Origin: Paenibacillus_AR sp051594765
GTDB taxonomy: Bacteria > Bacillota > Bacilli > Paenibacillales > NBRC-103111
Length of the DNA stretch: 64,000 bases
NCBI RefSeq assembly: GCF_051594765.1
Contig: NZ_JBPPGJ010000004.1
Span: 62,001 to 126,000, forward strand
Direction of reading: 5' to 3'
Shown one piece after another: positions 41,545-49,498 of the stretch (positions within the stretch are counted from its first letter, which is position 1; every line of letters starts with the position of its first letter). Made by a program: the position numbers and the translations under genes. Below the pieces are notes generated by a model that worked only from the letters and a program-made list of their open reading frames with translations, did no database searches and was not told the origin of the DNA.

Positions 41545-43402
41545 ATTGGCTCGTATACATTTTGCTGTAGGAGCCGCTTTGCTCCAAGAGTTCATCATGG
41601 CTTCCGCGCTCGGCTATCCGCCCTTCTTCCACCACCATGATGGTATCCGCGTCGCGGATCGTCGAAAGCCGGTGAGCGATGATGAAGCTGGTCCGCCCCT
41701 TCATAAGACCGAGCAGCGCATCCTGGATGTGCAGCTCGGTCCGGGTGTCGATGCTGCTGGTCGCTTCATCCAGGATCAGGATGGACGGCTTCGCCAGGAT
41801 GACCCGGGCGATGGCCAAGAGCTGGCGCTGTCCCTGGCTCAGATTGCCGCCATTCTCCGTCAGAAGCGTGTCATAACCCTTTGGCAGTCTCCGAATGAAG
41901 CCGTCTGCATTGGCCAGGACCGCAGCCTCCCGGAGCTCCGCATCGGTGGCATCCGGATTTCCGTACAGGATATTATCGCGTATGGTCCCAGCGAACAGGT
42001 ACGTATCCTGGAGGACGATGCCGAACGCCCTGCGGAGACTGTCACGGGAGTAATCCCGGATGTCCCTTCCGTCGATCAGAATCCGGCCTCCCGTCGTATC
42101 GTAGAAGCGGGTCAACAGATTGACGACGGTGGTTTTGCCCGCTCCCGTCGGTCCGATCAAGGCCGTGCTGCTGCCCGATGGAGCCTGAAAGCTAACCTGC
42201 TTCAAGATCGGTACGTCAGGCCGATAACCGAAGCTTACATCCTCGAATACCACCTCTCCCCGGGTATCCTGAAGCGCCAGAGCATCCGGCCGGTCCTCCG
42301 GCTCCTCCTCCTCGTCGAGCACTTCGAAGGCCCGTTCCGCGCCAGCCACACCCGATTGAAGCGTATTGTACATATTTGCCAGCTCGTTGATCGGCCGGAC
42401 GAACTGCCTGGAATAGCTCAGGAAGCTGGCGATGACCCCCACCGTAATGGAGCCCTTGACCGCAAGCATTCCGCCTGCGAAGGCAACCGCCGCAAAGCCG
42501 ATATTATTGATGACGGCCAGCAAGGGCATCATGAAGCCGGTCCAGATCTGAGCCTTCAAGCCCACCTCATAGAGCCTCCGGTTCACCGCCTCGAACTCCG
42601 CCACCGCCTGCTCCTCCCGGTTAAAAGCCTTCACCACCTGCAGCCCCGTAATGGTCTCCTCCATATGCCCGTTCAGCCGTCCCAGCTGCGCTTGCTGCTC
42701 CTTGAAGAGAACGCCCGTGCGCCGGGTTATGGTTCGGGCCAGCAGGAAGACCAGCGGAACCGTGATCAGGCTGGCCAATGTGAGCACGGGGCTTAGGATC
42801 AACATCATCACAAGAGATCCCGTGATGGCGAGAGAGCCGGACATGAGCTGGGTGGTGGTCTGCGAGATGGTCTGGCTGACCTGGTCGATGTCATTGGACA
42901 TCCGGCTCATGATTTCGCCGTGCGGCCGCGAATCGAAAAACCGAAGCGGCAGCTTTTGCAGCTTCGCGAACAAGGTGCGCCTGAGCTTGGCCGTAACCCT
43001 CTGGGCCACCCCGGCCATCAGCCAGCTCTGAAGCAGGTTCAGCGCCGCGTCCGTGACATAGGCCGCTCCCAGAGCAAGCAGCGCTGTCTTGAGCAGCCCG
43101 AAGGATACGCCGCTGCCGTCGGCTGGCGAAATGGCATCGACGGCCCTGCCGATCAGATACGGTCCCAACAATCCCAGCAGCGCGCTGATGACGATCAGTC
43201 CGAACAAGAAGAGCAGAATGCTCTTGTCCTCACCGATATAAGACCACAGCCGCAGGAGTGTTCCCTTAAACTGCTTCGGCTTCGGTACCGGTCCCCGGCG
43301 TGGACCTCCGAAGCCTCCGGGACGGCCGGGCGGATTCATCATTTGGAGGTCCGGCTGTTGCGGGGGTCTGGCCGCACCTTGCGGTTCACTCGGCTTCGAC
43401 AT
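41537..43402 (-). CDS. Heterodimeric ABC exporter, subunit with consensus Walker B
   Basis: This 621-residue B-family exporter half has a Pro/Gly-rich N-terminal extension (about 1-45), six membrane helices and an ATPase domain. Walker A is GPTGAGKTTVV, the Walker B segment ILILDEATSSID keeps the catalytic Glu, but the signature is LSQGQRQ instead of LSGGQ. Its partner, encoded just upstream, has the opposite set, so the pair should form one active and one degenerate ATP site, as in TM287/288-type exporters. The start overlaps the partner gene by 17 nt (AAGGAGG before it). Export of a drug, peptide or lipid is likely. Confidence 0.92.
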   Translation of the reverse strand: MSKPSEPQGAARPPQQPDLQMMNPPGRPGGFGGPRRGPVPKPKQFKGTLLRLWSYIGEDKSILLFLFGLIVISALLGLLGPYLIGRAVDAISPADGSGVSFGLLKTALLALGAAYVTDAALNLLQSWLMAGVAQRVTAKLRRTLFAKLQKLPLRFFDSRPHGEIMSRMSNDIDQVSQTISQTTTQLMSGSLAITGSLVMMLILSPVLTLASLITVPLVFLLARTITRRTGVLFKEQQAQLGRLNGHMEETITGLQVVKAFNREEQAVAEFEAVNRRLYEVGLKAQIWTGFMMPLLAVINNIGFAAVAFAGGMLAVKGSITVGVIASFLSYSRQFVRPINELANMYNTLQSGVAGAERAFEVLDEEEEPEDRPDALALQDTRGEVVFEDVSFGYRPDVPILKQVSFQAPSGSSTALIGPTGAGKTTVVNLLTRFYDTTGGRILIDGRDIRDYSRDSLRRAFGIVLQDTYLFAGTIRDNILYGNPDATDAELREAAVLANADGFIRRLPKGYDTLLTENGGNLSQGQRQLLAIARVILAKPSILILDEATSSIDTRTELHIQDALLGLMKGRTSFIIAHRLSTIRDADTIMVVEEGRIAERGSHDELLEQSGSYSKMYTSQFK

Positions 43403-45131
43403 GCTTCAGCGCCTCCTTCCCCATCTGAGACTGATAGATTTCCCGGTACACGCGGCTTGTGCGCAGGAGCTCAGCATGGGTACCGATTCCTGCAATCTCA
43501 CCCTGCTCCAGCACGATAATCTTATCCGCATCCGCCACGGAAGTGATCCGCTGAGCGATCAAGATGCAGGTCATACGTCCCCGAAGGGACCGGATGGCGG
43601 ACTTGATTCGGGCTTCGGTCATGACATCCACCGCGCTGGTGCTGTCGTCCAGAATGAGGATATCCGGCTTCCGGATCAACGCCCGGGCAATGGAGATCCG
43701 CTGCTTCTGTCCGCCGGAGAGATTGACGCCCTTCTGCCCCAAGCGGGTCTCATACCCTTCCGGGAAGCAGGTGACGAACTCGTGGGCCTCAGCGATCCGG
43801 GCCGCCTCCTCGATCTCCTCCGGCTGGGCATCCTCCCGGCCCCAGAGAATGTTCTCCCGGATCGTTCCGCTGAAGAGTGTGGACTTCTGGGGCACCAAGG
43901 CAATGTGCTTCCGAAGCTTCTCCGGATCCAGACGGCTGATGTCAGCCCCGTTCACACGGATAGTTCCCTCCGTCACATCGTAAAATCGGGGGATCAAGCT
44001 GATCAGCGTACTCTTCCCGGAGCCGGTGGAGCCGATCAGAGCGACCGTCTCCCCGGGCTTGCAGGTGAAGCTGATATCCTTCAGTACCGGCTCGCCATCC
44101 GGCCCGCCGTAGGTGAAGCTCACATGGTCGAACTCGATTTGGCCGCCGGCCGAAGGATCCGTTTCCATGTGTGGATCCCACCTCATGGCATCTGTCTCCG
44201 CGAACACCTCCCCGATTCTCTCGGAGGAGGCCCGTGCGCGGATGAACATCATGAAGACCATGGAGATCATCATGAGGGCGAACAAAATCTGGGTCATATA
44301 GTTGATGAATGCCACGATATGTCCCACCTGCATGCTGCCGTTGCTGACACGGACCCCGCCGTACCAGAGCACGGTCAGAATCCCGGCGTTCACGGTCAGC
44401 ATGATCGCCGGATTGAAGGCCGCCATCGCGCGCATCACCTGGATGGATCGGGACTGATACTCCAGGTTCGCCTCCTCCAGCTTGCCGGATTCATAATCGA
44501 ACCGGTTGAACGCTTTCACCACTCGAACCCCGGATAAATACTCCCGAACCACTAGATTCACCCGGTCCAGCGCCCGCTGCACCTTCATATAGCGGGGAAA
44601 TCCCACCCTCATATTCCATACGATCAAGAGTGCCACGACCGGCACGACAATGGCCAGAACGACGGACAGCTCCGGATTCAAGCGTACGGCCATGATGAGA
44701 CTGCCGATGCATAACAGCGGCGCCTTGACGAAGATACGCATGAGTCCGTTCATGAAGTTCTGCACCTGCGTCACATCATTAGTCAAACGGGTAATGAGCG
44801 ATGCCCGGTCGAACCGGTCCAGGCTATCGAAGGACAGCCGCTGAATCTTCCGGTACAGATCCGACCGGAGCTCCGTGCCGAAGGCTTGGGAGACCCGGCT
44901 GGCCAAAATATTGCGGGCGCAGGCCGCCAGCGCCCCGATTCCCGTGATCAGCAGCATGTATCCTCCAAGCCGCCAGACCACGTCCATATCGGATTGGGCG
45001 ACCCCTTGGTCAATGACCTGCGACAGCACGGTCGGAAGCAGCAGATCCGCCATGGACTCAATCATGAGACATCCGACCGCCAGAGCGAACATCGCCCCAT
45101 ACTTGCGCACATATCGGTGTAAGTAAGACAA
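43386..45131 (-). CDS. Heterodimeric ABC exporter, subunit with degenerate Walker B
   Basis: This 581-residue exporter half starts at a TTG (45131) with GGGAGGGGA 5 bases upstream, giving MSYLHRYVRKYG. Six membrane helices are followed by an ATPase domain with Walker A GSTGSGKST, a perfect signature LSGGQKQR, and Walker B ILILDDSTSAVD where the catalytic Glu is Asp. It pairs with the next gene. The arrangement resembles B. subtilis YfiB/YfiC. The gene follows an IF-3-like gene by 37 nt in the same operon. Confidence 0.92.
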   Translation of the reverse strand: MSYLHRYVRKYGAMFALAVGCLMIESMADLLLPTVLSQVIDQGVAQSDMDVVWRLGGYMLLITGIGALAACARNILASRVSQAFGTELRSDLYRKIQRLSFDSLDRFDRASLITRLTNDVTQVQNFMNGLMRIFVKAPLLCIGSLIMAVRLNPELSVVLAIVVPVVALLIVWNMRVGFPRYMKVQRALDRVNLVVREYLSGVRVVKAFNRFDYESGKLEEANLEYQSRSIQVMRAMAAFNPAIMLTVNAGILTVLWYGGVRVSNGSMQVGHIVAFINYMTQILFALMMISMVFMMFIRARASSERIGEVFAETDAMRWDPHMETDPSAGGQIEFDHVSFTYGGPDGEPVLKDISFTCKPGETVALIGSTGSGKSTLISLIPRFYDVTEGTIRVNGADISRLDPEKLRKHIALVPQKSTLFSGTIRENILWGREDAQPEEIEEAARIAEAHEFVTCFPEGYETRLGQKGVNLSGGQKQRISIARALIRKPDILILDDSTSAVDVMTEARIKSAIRSLRGRMTCILIAQRITSVADADKIIVLEQGEIAGIGTHAELLRTSRVYREIYQSQMGKEALKHVEAE

Positions 45132-45168
45132 CCGTCTCCCCTCCCAGGTTTCGCGATGTCCGACGCGG

Positions 45169-45645
45169 TTATTTCGGGTCCAGTTGAACGGCTGCCTGCT
45201 TGCCGCTGAGCTGAATTCCGGTCCGGGGACGGCCAGCATGCGCCAGCTCCTTCACCAGCCCTTCCAGAAGCTTCTTGGCACGGTCTCCTTCTTTTCCTTT
45301 AACCGAGACGGCCAGAAGAACGGCATCTCCTCCATCCAGGATTCTCTCCGCCTGAGACTTCTTCGTCTCATAGTCATGATCCTCAATCTGCGGAGTCAGG
45401 CGAATCTCCTTTACCTTGGGCGCCCGCTCCTGCTTGCGGGCTTGCTGAGCCTCCTGCTTGGCCGCTCCGGCGCCAATGAGCTTGCAGGGCGGCGGGCTGC
45501 TGAACAGGGAGGTGCATACCAGATCCACCTTCAGCTTTTTGGCCAAAGCCAGCGCCTCTGCCGTCCGCATGACGCCCAGATCCTCGCCTTCCAGTCCGGT
45601 GACTTGAACCTCGGAGGCCTTGATTTTCTCGTTCATGATGATCAT
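45169..45645 (-). CDS. Translation initiation factor IF-3 paralogue
   Basis: This 158-residue protein shows the IF-3 layout: N domain NEKIKASEVQVTGLEGEDLGVMRTAEALALAKKLKVDLV, linker helix rich in Lys/Glu/Gln (AAKQEAQQARKQERAPK), and C domain VKEIRLTPQIEDHDYETKKSQAERILDGGD. Normal IF-3 has KPPVCRIMDYGKF at the end of the N domain; here it is SPPPCKLIGAGAAK, so a conserved part is changed. The housekeeping infC lies with rpmI and rplT, which are absent here, so this is a second, divergent copy. It heads an operon with a heterodimeric ABC exporter. The start is the ATG at 45645, about 10 bases after AAGGAG. Confidence 0.85.
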   Translation of the reverse strand: MIIMNEKIKASEVQVTGLEGEDLGVMRTAEALALAKKLKVDLVCTSLFSSPPPCKLIGAGAAKQEAQQARKQERAPKVKEIRLTPQIEDHDYETKKSQAERILDGGDAVLLAVSVKGKEGDRAKKLLEGLVKELAHAGRPRTGIQLSGKQAAVQLDPK

Positions 45646-45685
45646 TCGATTATTGCTCCTTATCCTTGGTTTGGCTTGCTAGTTG

Positions 45686-45841
45686 TCATACTTGAACGAA
45701 CTCTCCCCTGATCCCCCGTCCCCGGAGAGCCTTCGAGACGGGCTCTATGGTCAATCCCAGCACATGGGTCAATTGCTGAAGCGTATATTTTGGAGGATAT
45801 GGCCGGCGTCCGCTTCCCAGTTTTTTGAAACGTTTTTTCAC
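45686..45841 (-). CDS. Possible small basic HTH-like ORF in the leader of the IF-3-like gene (51 aa)
   Basis: An open frame from a GTG (45841) to TGA (45686) encodes 51 residues starting MKKRFKKLGSGRRPYPP and containing TLQQLTHVLGLTIEPVSKAL, which looks like a helix-turn-helix. It ends 40 nt before the IF-3-like start, on the same strand. No Shine-Dalgarno is seen; TAAAAT directly before the start raises the chance of a leaderless message or of a chance frame. It could be a leader peptide or a small regulator. Confidence 0.4.
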   Translation of the reverse strand: MKKRFKKLGSGRRPYPPKYTLQQLTHVLGLTIEPVSKALRGRGIRGEFVQV

Positions 45842-45918
45842 TAATTTTACACTAGATTGATATCCGTTAGCGAGCTACAACGAGAATACATCGGGAATAT
45901 TTCGAGGAGGCGCGAAGG

Positions 45919-46134
45919 ATGGAGAGGATTATCGAAGCGGTTGACATCCATGACCCCTCCGTAAAAGGTGTTACCGCCATGTGGCCCCAAGGGGACGGCG
46001 CCGGCCGGTATGGTTGTTTGATGCAACATTTGCTTTATGTTCCGGTGGGTTGGGGGGTGTGTTCTCTCTCCACGCCGCTTCTGACCACTATCCCCTTCAC
46101 TCAGGAAAAAAAAGAAATAGAAAAACGTGCTTGA
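45919..46134 (+). CDS. Short ORF with strong ribosome binding site running into the insertion unit, perhaps a truncated gene
   Basis: An ATG at 45919 follows GAGGAGG with ideal spacing. The 71-residue product begins MERIIEAVDIHDPSVKGV and then runs through the left inverted repeat of the IS1595-like unit (last about 17 residues). The N-terminal half looks protein-like, the C-terminal part looks like read-through of repeat sequence. It may be the 5' stub of a gene cut by the insertion; I find no continuation after 47345. Function unknown. Confidence 0.45.
   Translation: MERIIEAVDIHDPSVKGVTAMWPQGDGAGRYGCLMQHLLYVPVGWGVCSLSTPLLTTIPFTQEKKEIEKRA
46078..46110 (+). repeat. Left inverted repeat of the IS1595-like unit
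   Basis: CTGACCA.TATCCC..TC.CTCAGGAAAAA matches the right end (47316-47345, reversed) at about 26 of 30 positions and the arms of the palindrome at 23.9 kb. Looser similarity (GGTGGGTTGGGG) reaches out to about 46045. Confidence 0.75.
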
Positions 46135-47345
46135 AATAGGAACATTTGTTTGGTATTCTATGAATATAAGAACGTTAGTTCCCTACCCTATCTCATTTTG
46201 ACTATTTGCCCACCTACTCACTTGTGACCACAGGAGGTGCAGTCCTTGAGCTTCCCTTTTGAACAGATAACGTCAGTAGTGAAGACGGAGACTGAGTGCA
46301 TCCAGTATCTATACTGTCACAAGTGGCCCCATGGATTTTCTTGTCCAGCGTGCGGGCACTGGCATGCTTACACCATTTCCACGCGCAAGCTTCCCTTATA
46401 CGAATGCAGTTGCTGTAAGCATCAGACCTCTCTCCTGGCCGGAACGGTTATGGAAGGCAGCCGCACATCTCTGGTAAAGTGGTTCCATGCCATTCAGCTC
46501 GTCTCGGATCCCGAGCACGGCATAAGCGCTTTAACCCTCTGCCGCATTCTCCATGTTACTTACAAGACGGCTTGGAGCATGCTCCATAAGATTCGCTATG
46601 CCATGGGACGTGCCGAGGCCGAGGAGCCTCTCCATGGACAAGTGGTCATTCACGACGCCTGTTATGGAAGACCACACAATTCAACGGTTTTCCAGCATCC
46701 CGAGGAATCTCCTGTTGTGGTTGGTGCCGTCGTATCGGATGACCAACCGTCCCGGATCATGTTTCGGACTGTGCCGACGGAATGGATGCAAGGCCGGCAA
46801 ATTCTCCCCATCGCCGCCCACTCCTTCATACGGGACTATGTCAGCGCACTTTCGAGGCGTTCCTGCTCCATCCAACTCCTGCGATTCGCTCCAATTCGAA
46901 CGAAGATCGCCCGTCCTCTGTTTCGCGAAGCATGTCTTTGGCTGAACCAAACTTTCCGCGGAATCGGCAAGAAACACTTGCAGACCTACCTCGATGAGTT
47001 CTGCTGCCGCACTAATCTAGCACTATGCTCCGCCCCCATCTTCTCCAGATTAAGTTATATCTGCGCCGCTTTCGGCACGATTACCTACCGAACCCTTACG
47101 ACCAAGCCTGCCATTTCGAAGCATGAGATTTCGCTCAAATACCGAACGGCGGTATAGGCATGCTGCACTTTCTTACCTCACACCGTGTCATCTTAGTGGT
47201 CCCCTCATCCCTGATTCTGGCCTGGCAAACAAGTAACGTCCCTCAACAAGTTGACTAGCCAACTTCTCTTTTGGGTACAGGTAATCTCTTCATTGGTCTC
47301 CATATTTACAATCCATTTTTCCTGAGCGAGTGGGATAATGGTCAG
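46081..47345 (+). mobile_element. IS1595-like insertion unit with palindrome-derived ends
   Basis: A single transposase-like gene (46246-47157) is bounded by about 30-bp inverted repeats. The same arm sequence forms the solitary hairpin at 23.9 kb. I do not see a clear 8-bp target duplication, because the similarity between ends continues outside the core repeats. The 47158-47315 stretch between gene and right repeat holds no gene. Confidence 0.65.
46246..47157 (+). CDS. IS1595-like transposase-related protein with unclear catalytic triad
   Basis: This 303-residue protein starts at a TTG 8 bases after AGGAGG. It has an N-terminal zinc ribbon (CPAC at 33-36 and Cys54/Cys57), the IS1595 helix region SRTSLVKWFHAIQLVSDPEHGISALTLCRIL...TAWSMLHKIRYAMG, and an ISXO2-like domain. 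The first catalytic Asp context reads VVIHDACYG instead of the usual VDExYxGG. The later TDG-like and final acidic/Asn positions are not recognisable, although the end (GKKHLQTYLDEFCCRTN) still matches the family. It is either degenerating or a subgroup with changed chemistry. The frame is intact, which argues for some remaining function. Confidence 0.75.
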   Translation: MSFPFEQITSVVKTETECIQYLYCHKWPHGFSCPACGHWHAYTISTRKLPLYECSCCKHQTSLLAGTVMEGSRTSLVKWFHAIQLVSDPEHGISALTLCRILHVTYKTAWSMLHKIRYAMGRAEAEEPLHGQVVIHDACYGRPHNSTVFQHPEESPVVVGAVVSDDQPSRIMFRTVPTEWMQGRQILPIAAHSFIRDYVSALSRRSCSIQLLRFAPIRTKIARPLFREACLWLNQTFRGIGKKHLQTYLDEFCCRTNLALCSAPIFSRLSYICAAFGTITYRTLTTKPAISKHEISLKYRTAV

Positions 47346-47349
47346 AAGG
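47316..47349 (-). repeat. Right inverted repeat of the IS1595-like unit
   Basis: Read on the minus strand it gives CCTTCTGACCATTATCCCA, then CTCGCTCAGGAAAAA, matching the left end and the 23.9-kb palindrome; CGAAACCTTC just outside is also shared with the 23.9-kb copy. The sequence from 47350 to 47450 is C-rich and holds no gene I can support. Confidence 0.75.
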
Positions 47350-47449
47350 TTTCGGCAGGAGTACCAGCCCTCCCCTCCCCAACCCAACCTGTCCCTTTCA
47401 CATCCCCATCGCCTCCCACCACTACGCCCCCCCTCCGGCCTCCATGCCA

Positions 47450-47484
47450 ACAGAAATAGCCGGCTCCTCATAGGCAGCCGGCTC
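47450..47484 (-). terminator. Weak terminator after the HAD phosphatase gene
   Basis: AGCCGGCT at 47476 pairs with AGCCGGCT at 47458; the minus strand continues TATTTCTG, a poor U-tract. Confidence 0.55.
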
Positions 47485-47506
47485 TAGCTCTATTATACGT
47501 ATTCAC

Positions 47507-48280
47507 TTATTCTTCCAACAGCCCTGCTGCAACCAGTCCGTTGCGGATTCCGCCTTCGTCCACGTGGGTGGTGACGTAATCCGCATAGGGCAGAAGCTCC
47601 TCGTGGGCATTGCCCATGGCGATCCCGAAGCCCACATACTCCAGCATTTCCTTATCGTTCAAGCCATCACCGAATGCAACCGCATCATGCGCCGTATACC
47701 CAAGCTTCTCGAGAAGCGCGGCAATACCCTGCGCCTTGGAGCCATCCTCCGGCAGCACATCCATCGCATGAGGATGCCAACGGATCAGCTTCAACCCCGG
47801 CAGGCTCTGATACTTCTCCTCATCTACGCTTTCACAATGCAGGAACATCTGGAAGATTTCATTGCTCTTCCAAAAATCCGGATCATACCCCGGCATGTTC
47901 ACCTTCAAGGAATTAACCGAGGAGGCCACAAACTGATCCTCCGCATCCGTATAATACGCGTGCTCGCCTTGGAATACCAGCGAATGCCCGTGCTCTCCCG
48001 CCAATCGAACCAGCTGCTCGATGCTCTCTTTGGACATGATCCGTTTATACATGGTCTTCCCGCGATATACCGCAATGGCGCCGTTCAAACAAACATAAGA
48101 ATCTATTCCCAGCTCCGCTGCCAGCTTCCGAATAAAATATGGTGCCCGTCCGGTTGCAATAACCGGCTCGATCCCCCGGGCCTTCAGCTCGCGGATGGCT
48201 GCCGCGGCATCCTCCGGAACGATCTTGGACTCGTTGACCAGTGTGCCGTCGATATCAAAAAACGCAATCTTATACCTCAT
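47507..48280 (-). CDS. Cof-type HAD-IIB phosphatase
   Basis: This 257-residue haloacid-dehalogenase phosphatase has motif I FFDIDGTLV, motif II VIATGRAP, the C2B cap, and motifs III/IV in DGSKAQGIAALLEKLGY and VAFGDGLNDKEML. It belongs to the Cof/YwtE-like group that removes phosphate from sugar phosphates or flavin precursors. The ATG at 48280 follows AGAGGA; the longer frame is rejected. Confidence 0.9.
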   Translation of the reverse strand: MRYKIAFFDIDGTLVNESKIVPEDAAAAIRELKARGIEPVIATGRAPYFIRKLAAELGIDSYVCLNGAIAVYRGKTMYKRIMSKESIEQLVRLAGEHGHSLVFQGEHAYYTDAEDQFVASSVNSLKVNMPGYDPDFWKSNEIFQMFLHCESVDEEKYQSLPGLKLIRWHPHAMDVLPEDGSKAQGIAALLEKLGYTAHDAVAFGDGLNDKEMLEYVGFGIAMGNAHEELLPYADYVTTHVDEGGIRNGLVAAGLLEE

Positions 48281-48489
48281 CTCAGTTCCTCTCCCATCCT
48301 GCCGACCAGCATCCCACTCCGGACGGCTTCTCTCTGAAATTGTTCCGATGAGCCTAATTATAACGCAAACTCGACGAAAAAACAGCATCTACGCGCAGAA
48401 AAACGCAACAAAACGCAACTGAACTTGCCTAACATATCCGTATCACGTATAGTGAAAGGTATAAATTCGATCTTACCGGGTGATACAGC

Positions 48490-49413
48490 TTGATAATCGA
48501 TCTGTCCGAAGAATCCTTGCCGGTCTATGAAGCGCTGGCCAGCCATGTCCGCATCCAGATCATCCATCTTTTGTCCGAGAAATCCATGAATATCCGGGAA
48601 CTGGCGGAAGCCTTGAAGCTGTCGAGCGCCATTATGACCATGCATGTCCGTAAGCTGGAGAAGGCCGGTATCATAACCTCCTCTATGGTCCCAAGCAAGG
48701 GAGGAGCCGCCCAGAAAATATGCTCCCTGCATACCGACCGAATCGAGATCCTCTTCCCCTCGAAGCAGGCCGCCAAGCGGGAATATCACCGGATGGAGGT
48801 ATCCATCGGGCATTACACCGATTTCGACATTCTGCCTACCTGTGGGATCTGCACACCCGACCGGATTATCGGCATGTTCGACGATCCCCGTTACTTCCTC
48901 GACCCGGATCGAGTCAATGCCAAGATTCTCTGGTTCGGCGAGGGCTACATCGAATACAAGATCCCCAATTATCTGATGAACAGTGAGAAACCGGAGGAGC
49001 TTGAGATCTCCATGGAGATCTCTTCCGAAGCACCCAACACCAACAACGACTGGCCCTCGGACATCTCCTTTTTCCTGAACGGCGTCCCTATCGGCACCTG
49101 GACTTCACCTGGTGACTTCGGGGGCAACCCGGGAAGGCTGAATCCCGGCTGGTGGTCCAAGGACGTGAATCAATACGGCCTTCTGAAGCGGCTGACCATA
49201 ACACCGGACGGCACCCATATGGACGGGATGAAGCTGTCCAACGTCACCCTGGACCAGGTGGACATTCGCCAGCGCCAATGGACCTTCCGCATGGCTGTCC
49301 TGAAGGATGCCGCCCATATCGGCGGATTGACCCTCTACGGGAGCGCCTTCGGCAACTATCCCCAGGACATCGTATTCAAGCTCTTCTACAGCAAGCTCTC
49401 CAACCCGGGATAA
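48490..49413 (+). CDS. ArsR-type winged-helix regulator with C-terminal beta domain
   Basis: This 307-residue protein starts at a TTG. Its N-terminal winged helix (about 1-95: LASHVRIQIIHLLSEKSMNIRELAEALKLSSAIMTMHVRKLEKAGII) is ArsR-like. It is followed by a Cys pair (PTCGICTPDRIIGMFDDPRYF) and a beta-sandwich-like domain (about 135-300) with FFLNGVPIGTWTSPGDFGG. The large C-terminal domain is unusual for ArsR proteins but typical for a Paenibacillus group that may sense sugars; the ligand is unknown. It is convergent with the AraC gene that follows. Confidence 0.82.
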   Translation: MIIDLSEESLPVYEALASHVRIQIIHLLSEKSMNIRELAEALKLSSAIMTMHVRKLEKAGIITSSMVPSKGGAAQKICSLHTDRIEILFPSKQAAKREYHRMEVSIGHYTDFDILPTCGICTPDRIIGMFDDPRYFLDPDRVNAKILWFGEGYIEYKIPNYLMNSEKPEELEISMEISSEAPNTNNDWPSDISFFLNGVPIGTWTSPGDFGGNPGRLNPGWWSKDVNQYGLLKRLTITPDGTHMDGMKLSNVTLDQVDIRQRQWTFRMAVLKDAAHIGGLTLYGSAFGNYPQDIVFKLFYSKLSNPG

Positions 49414-49426
49414 TCCGGGTTTTTTG
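49402..49426 (+). terminator. Terminator of the ArsR-type gene
   Basis: AACCCGG/CCGGGTT stem and T-run; it overlaps the stop codon. Confidence 0.88.
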
Positions 49427-49498
49427 TTGTTGTGGAGCACGGGATCCCACCTCCTTCAAGCACTGCGGCGAAACCGGACATAAGGAGATGTCAGAGGT

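Noticed and set aside
41546..44537. Plus-strand frames of 416 and 378 residues
   Set aside because: Antisense to the two ABC exporter genes; no recognisable domains.
45847..46029. 60-residue minus-strand frame
   Set aside because: Opposite the better supported plus-strand ORF with GAGGAGG; no signal of its own.
47205..47471. 88-residue minus-strand frame
   Set aside because: It spans the right inverted repeat and C-rich spacer, has a skewed Gly/Arg/Trp composition and no ribosome binding site.
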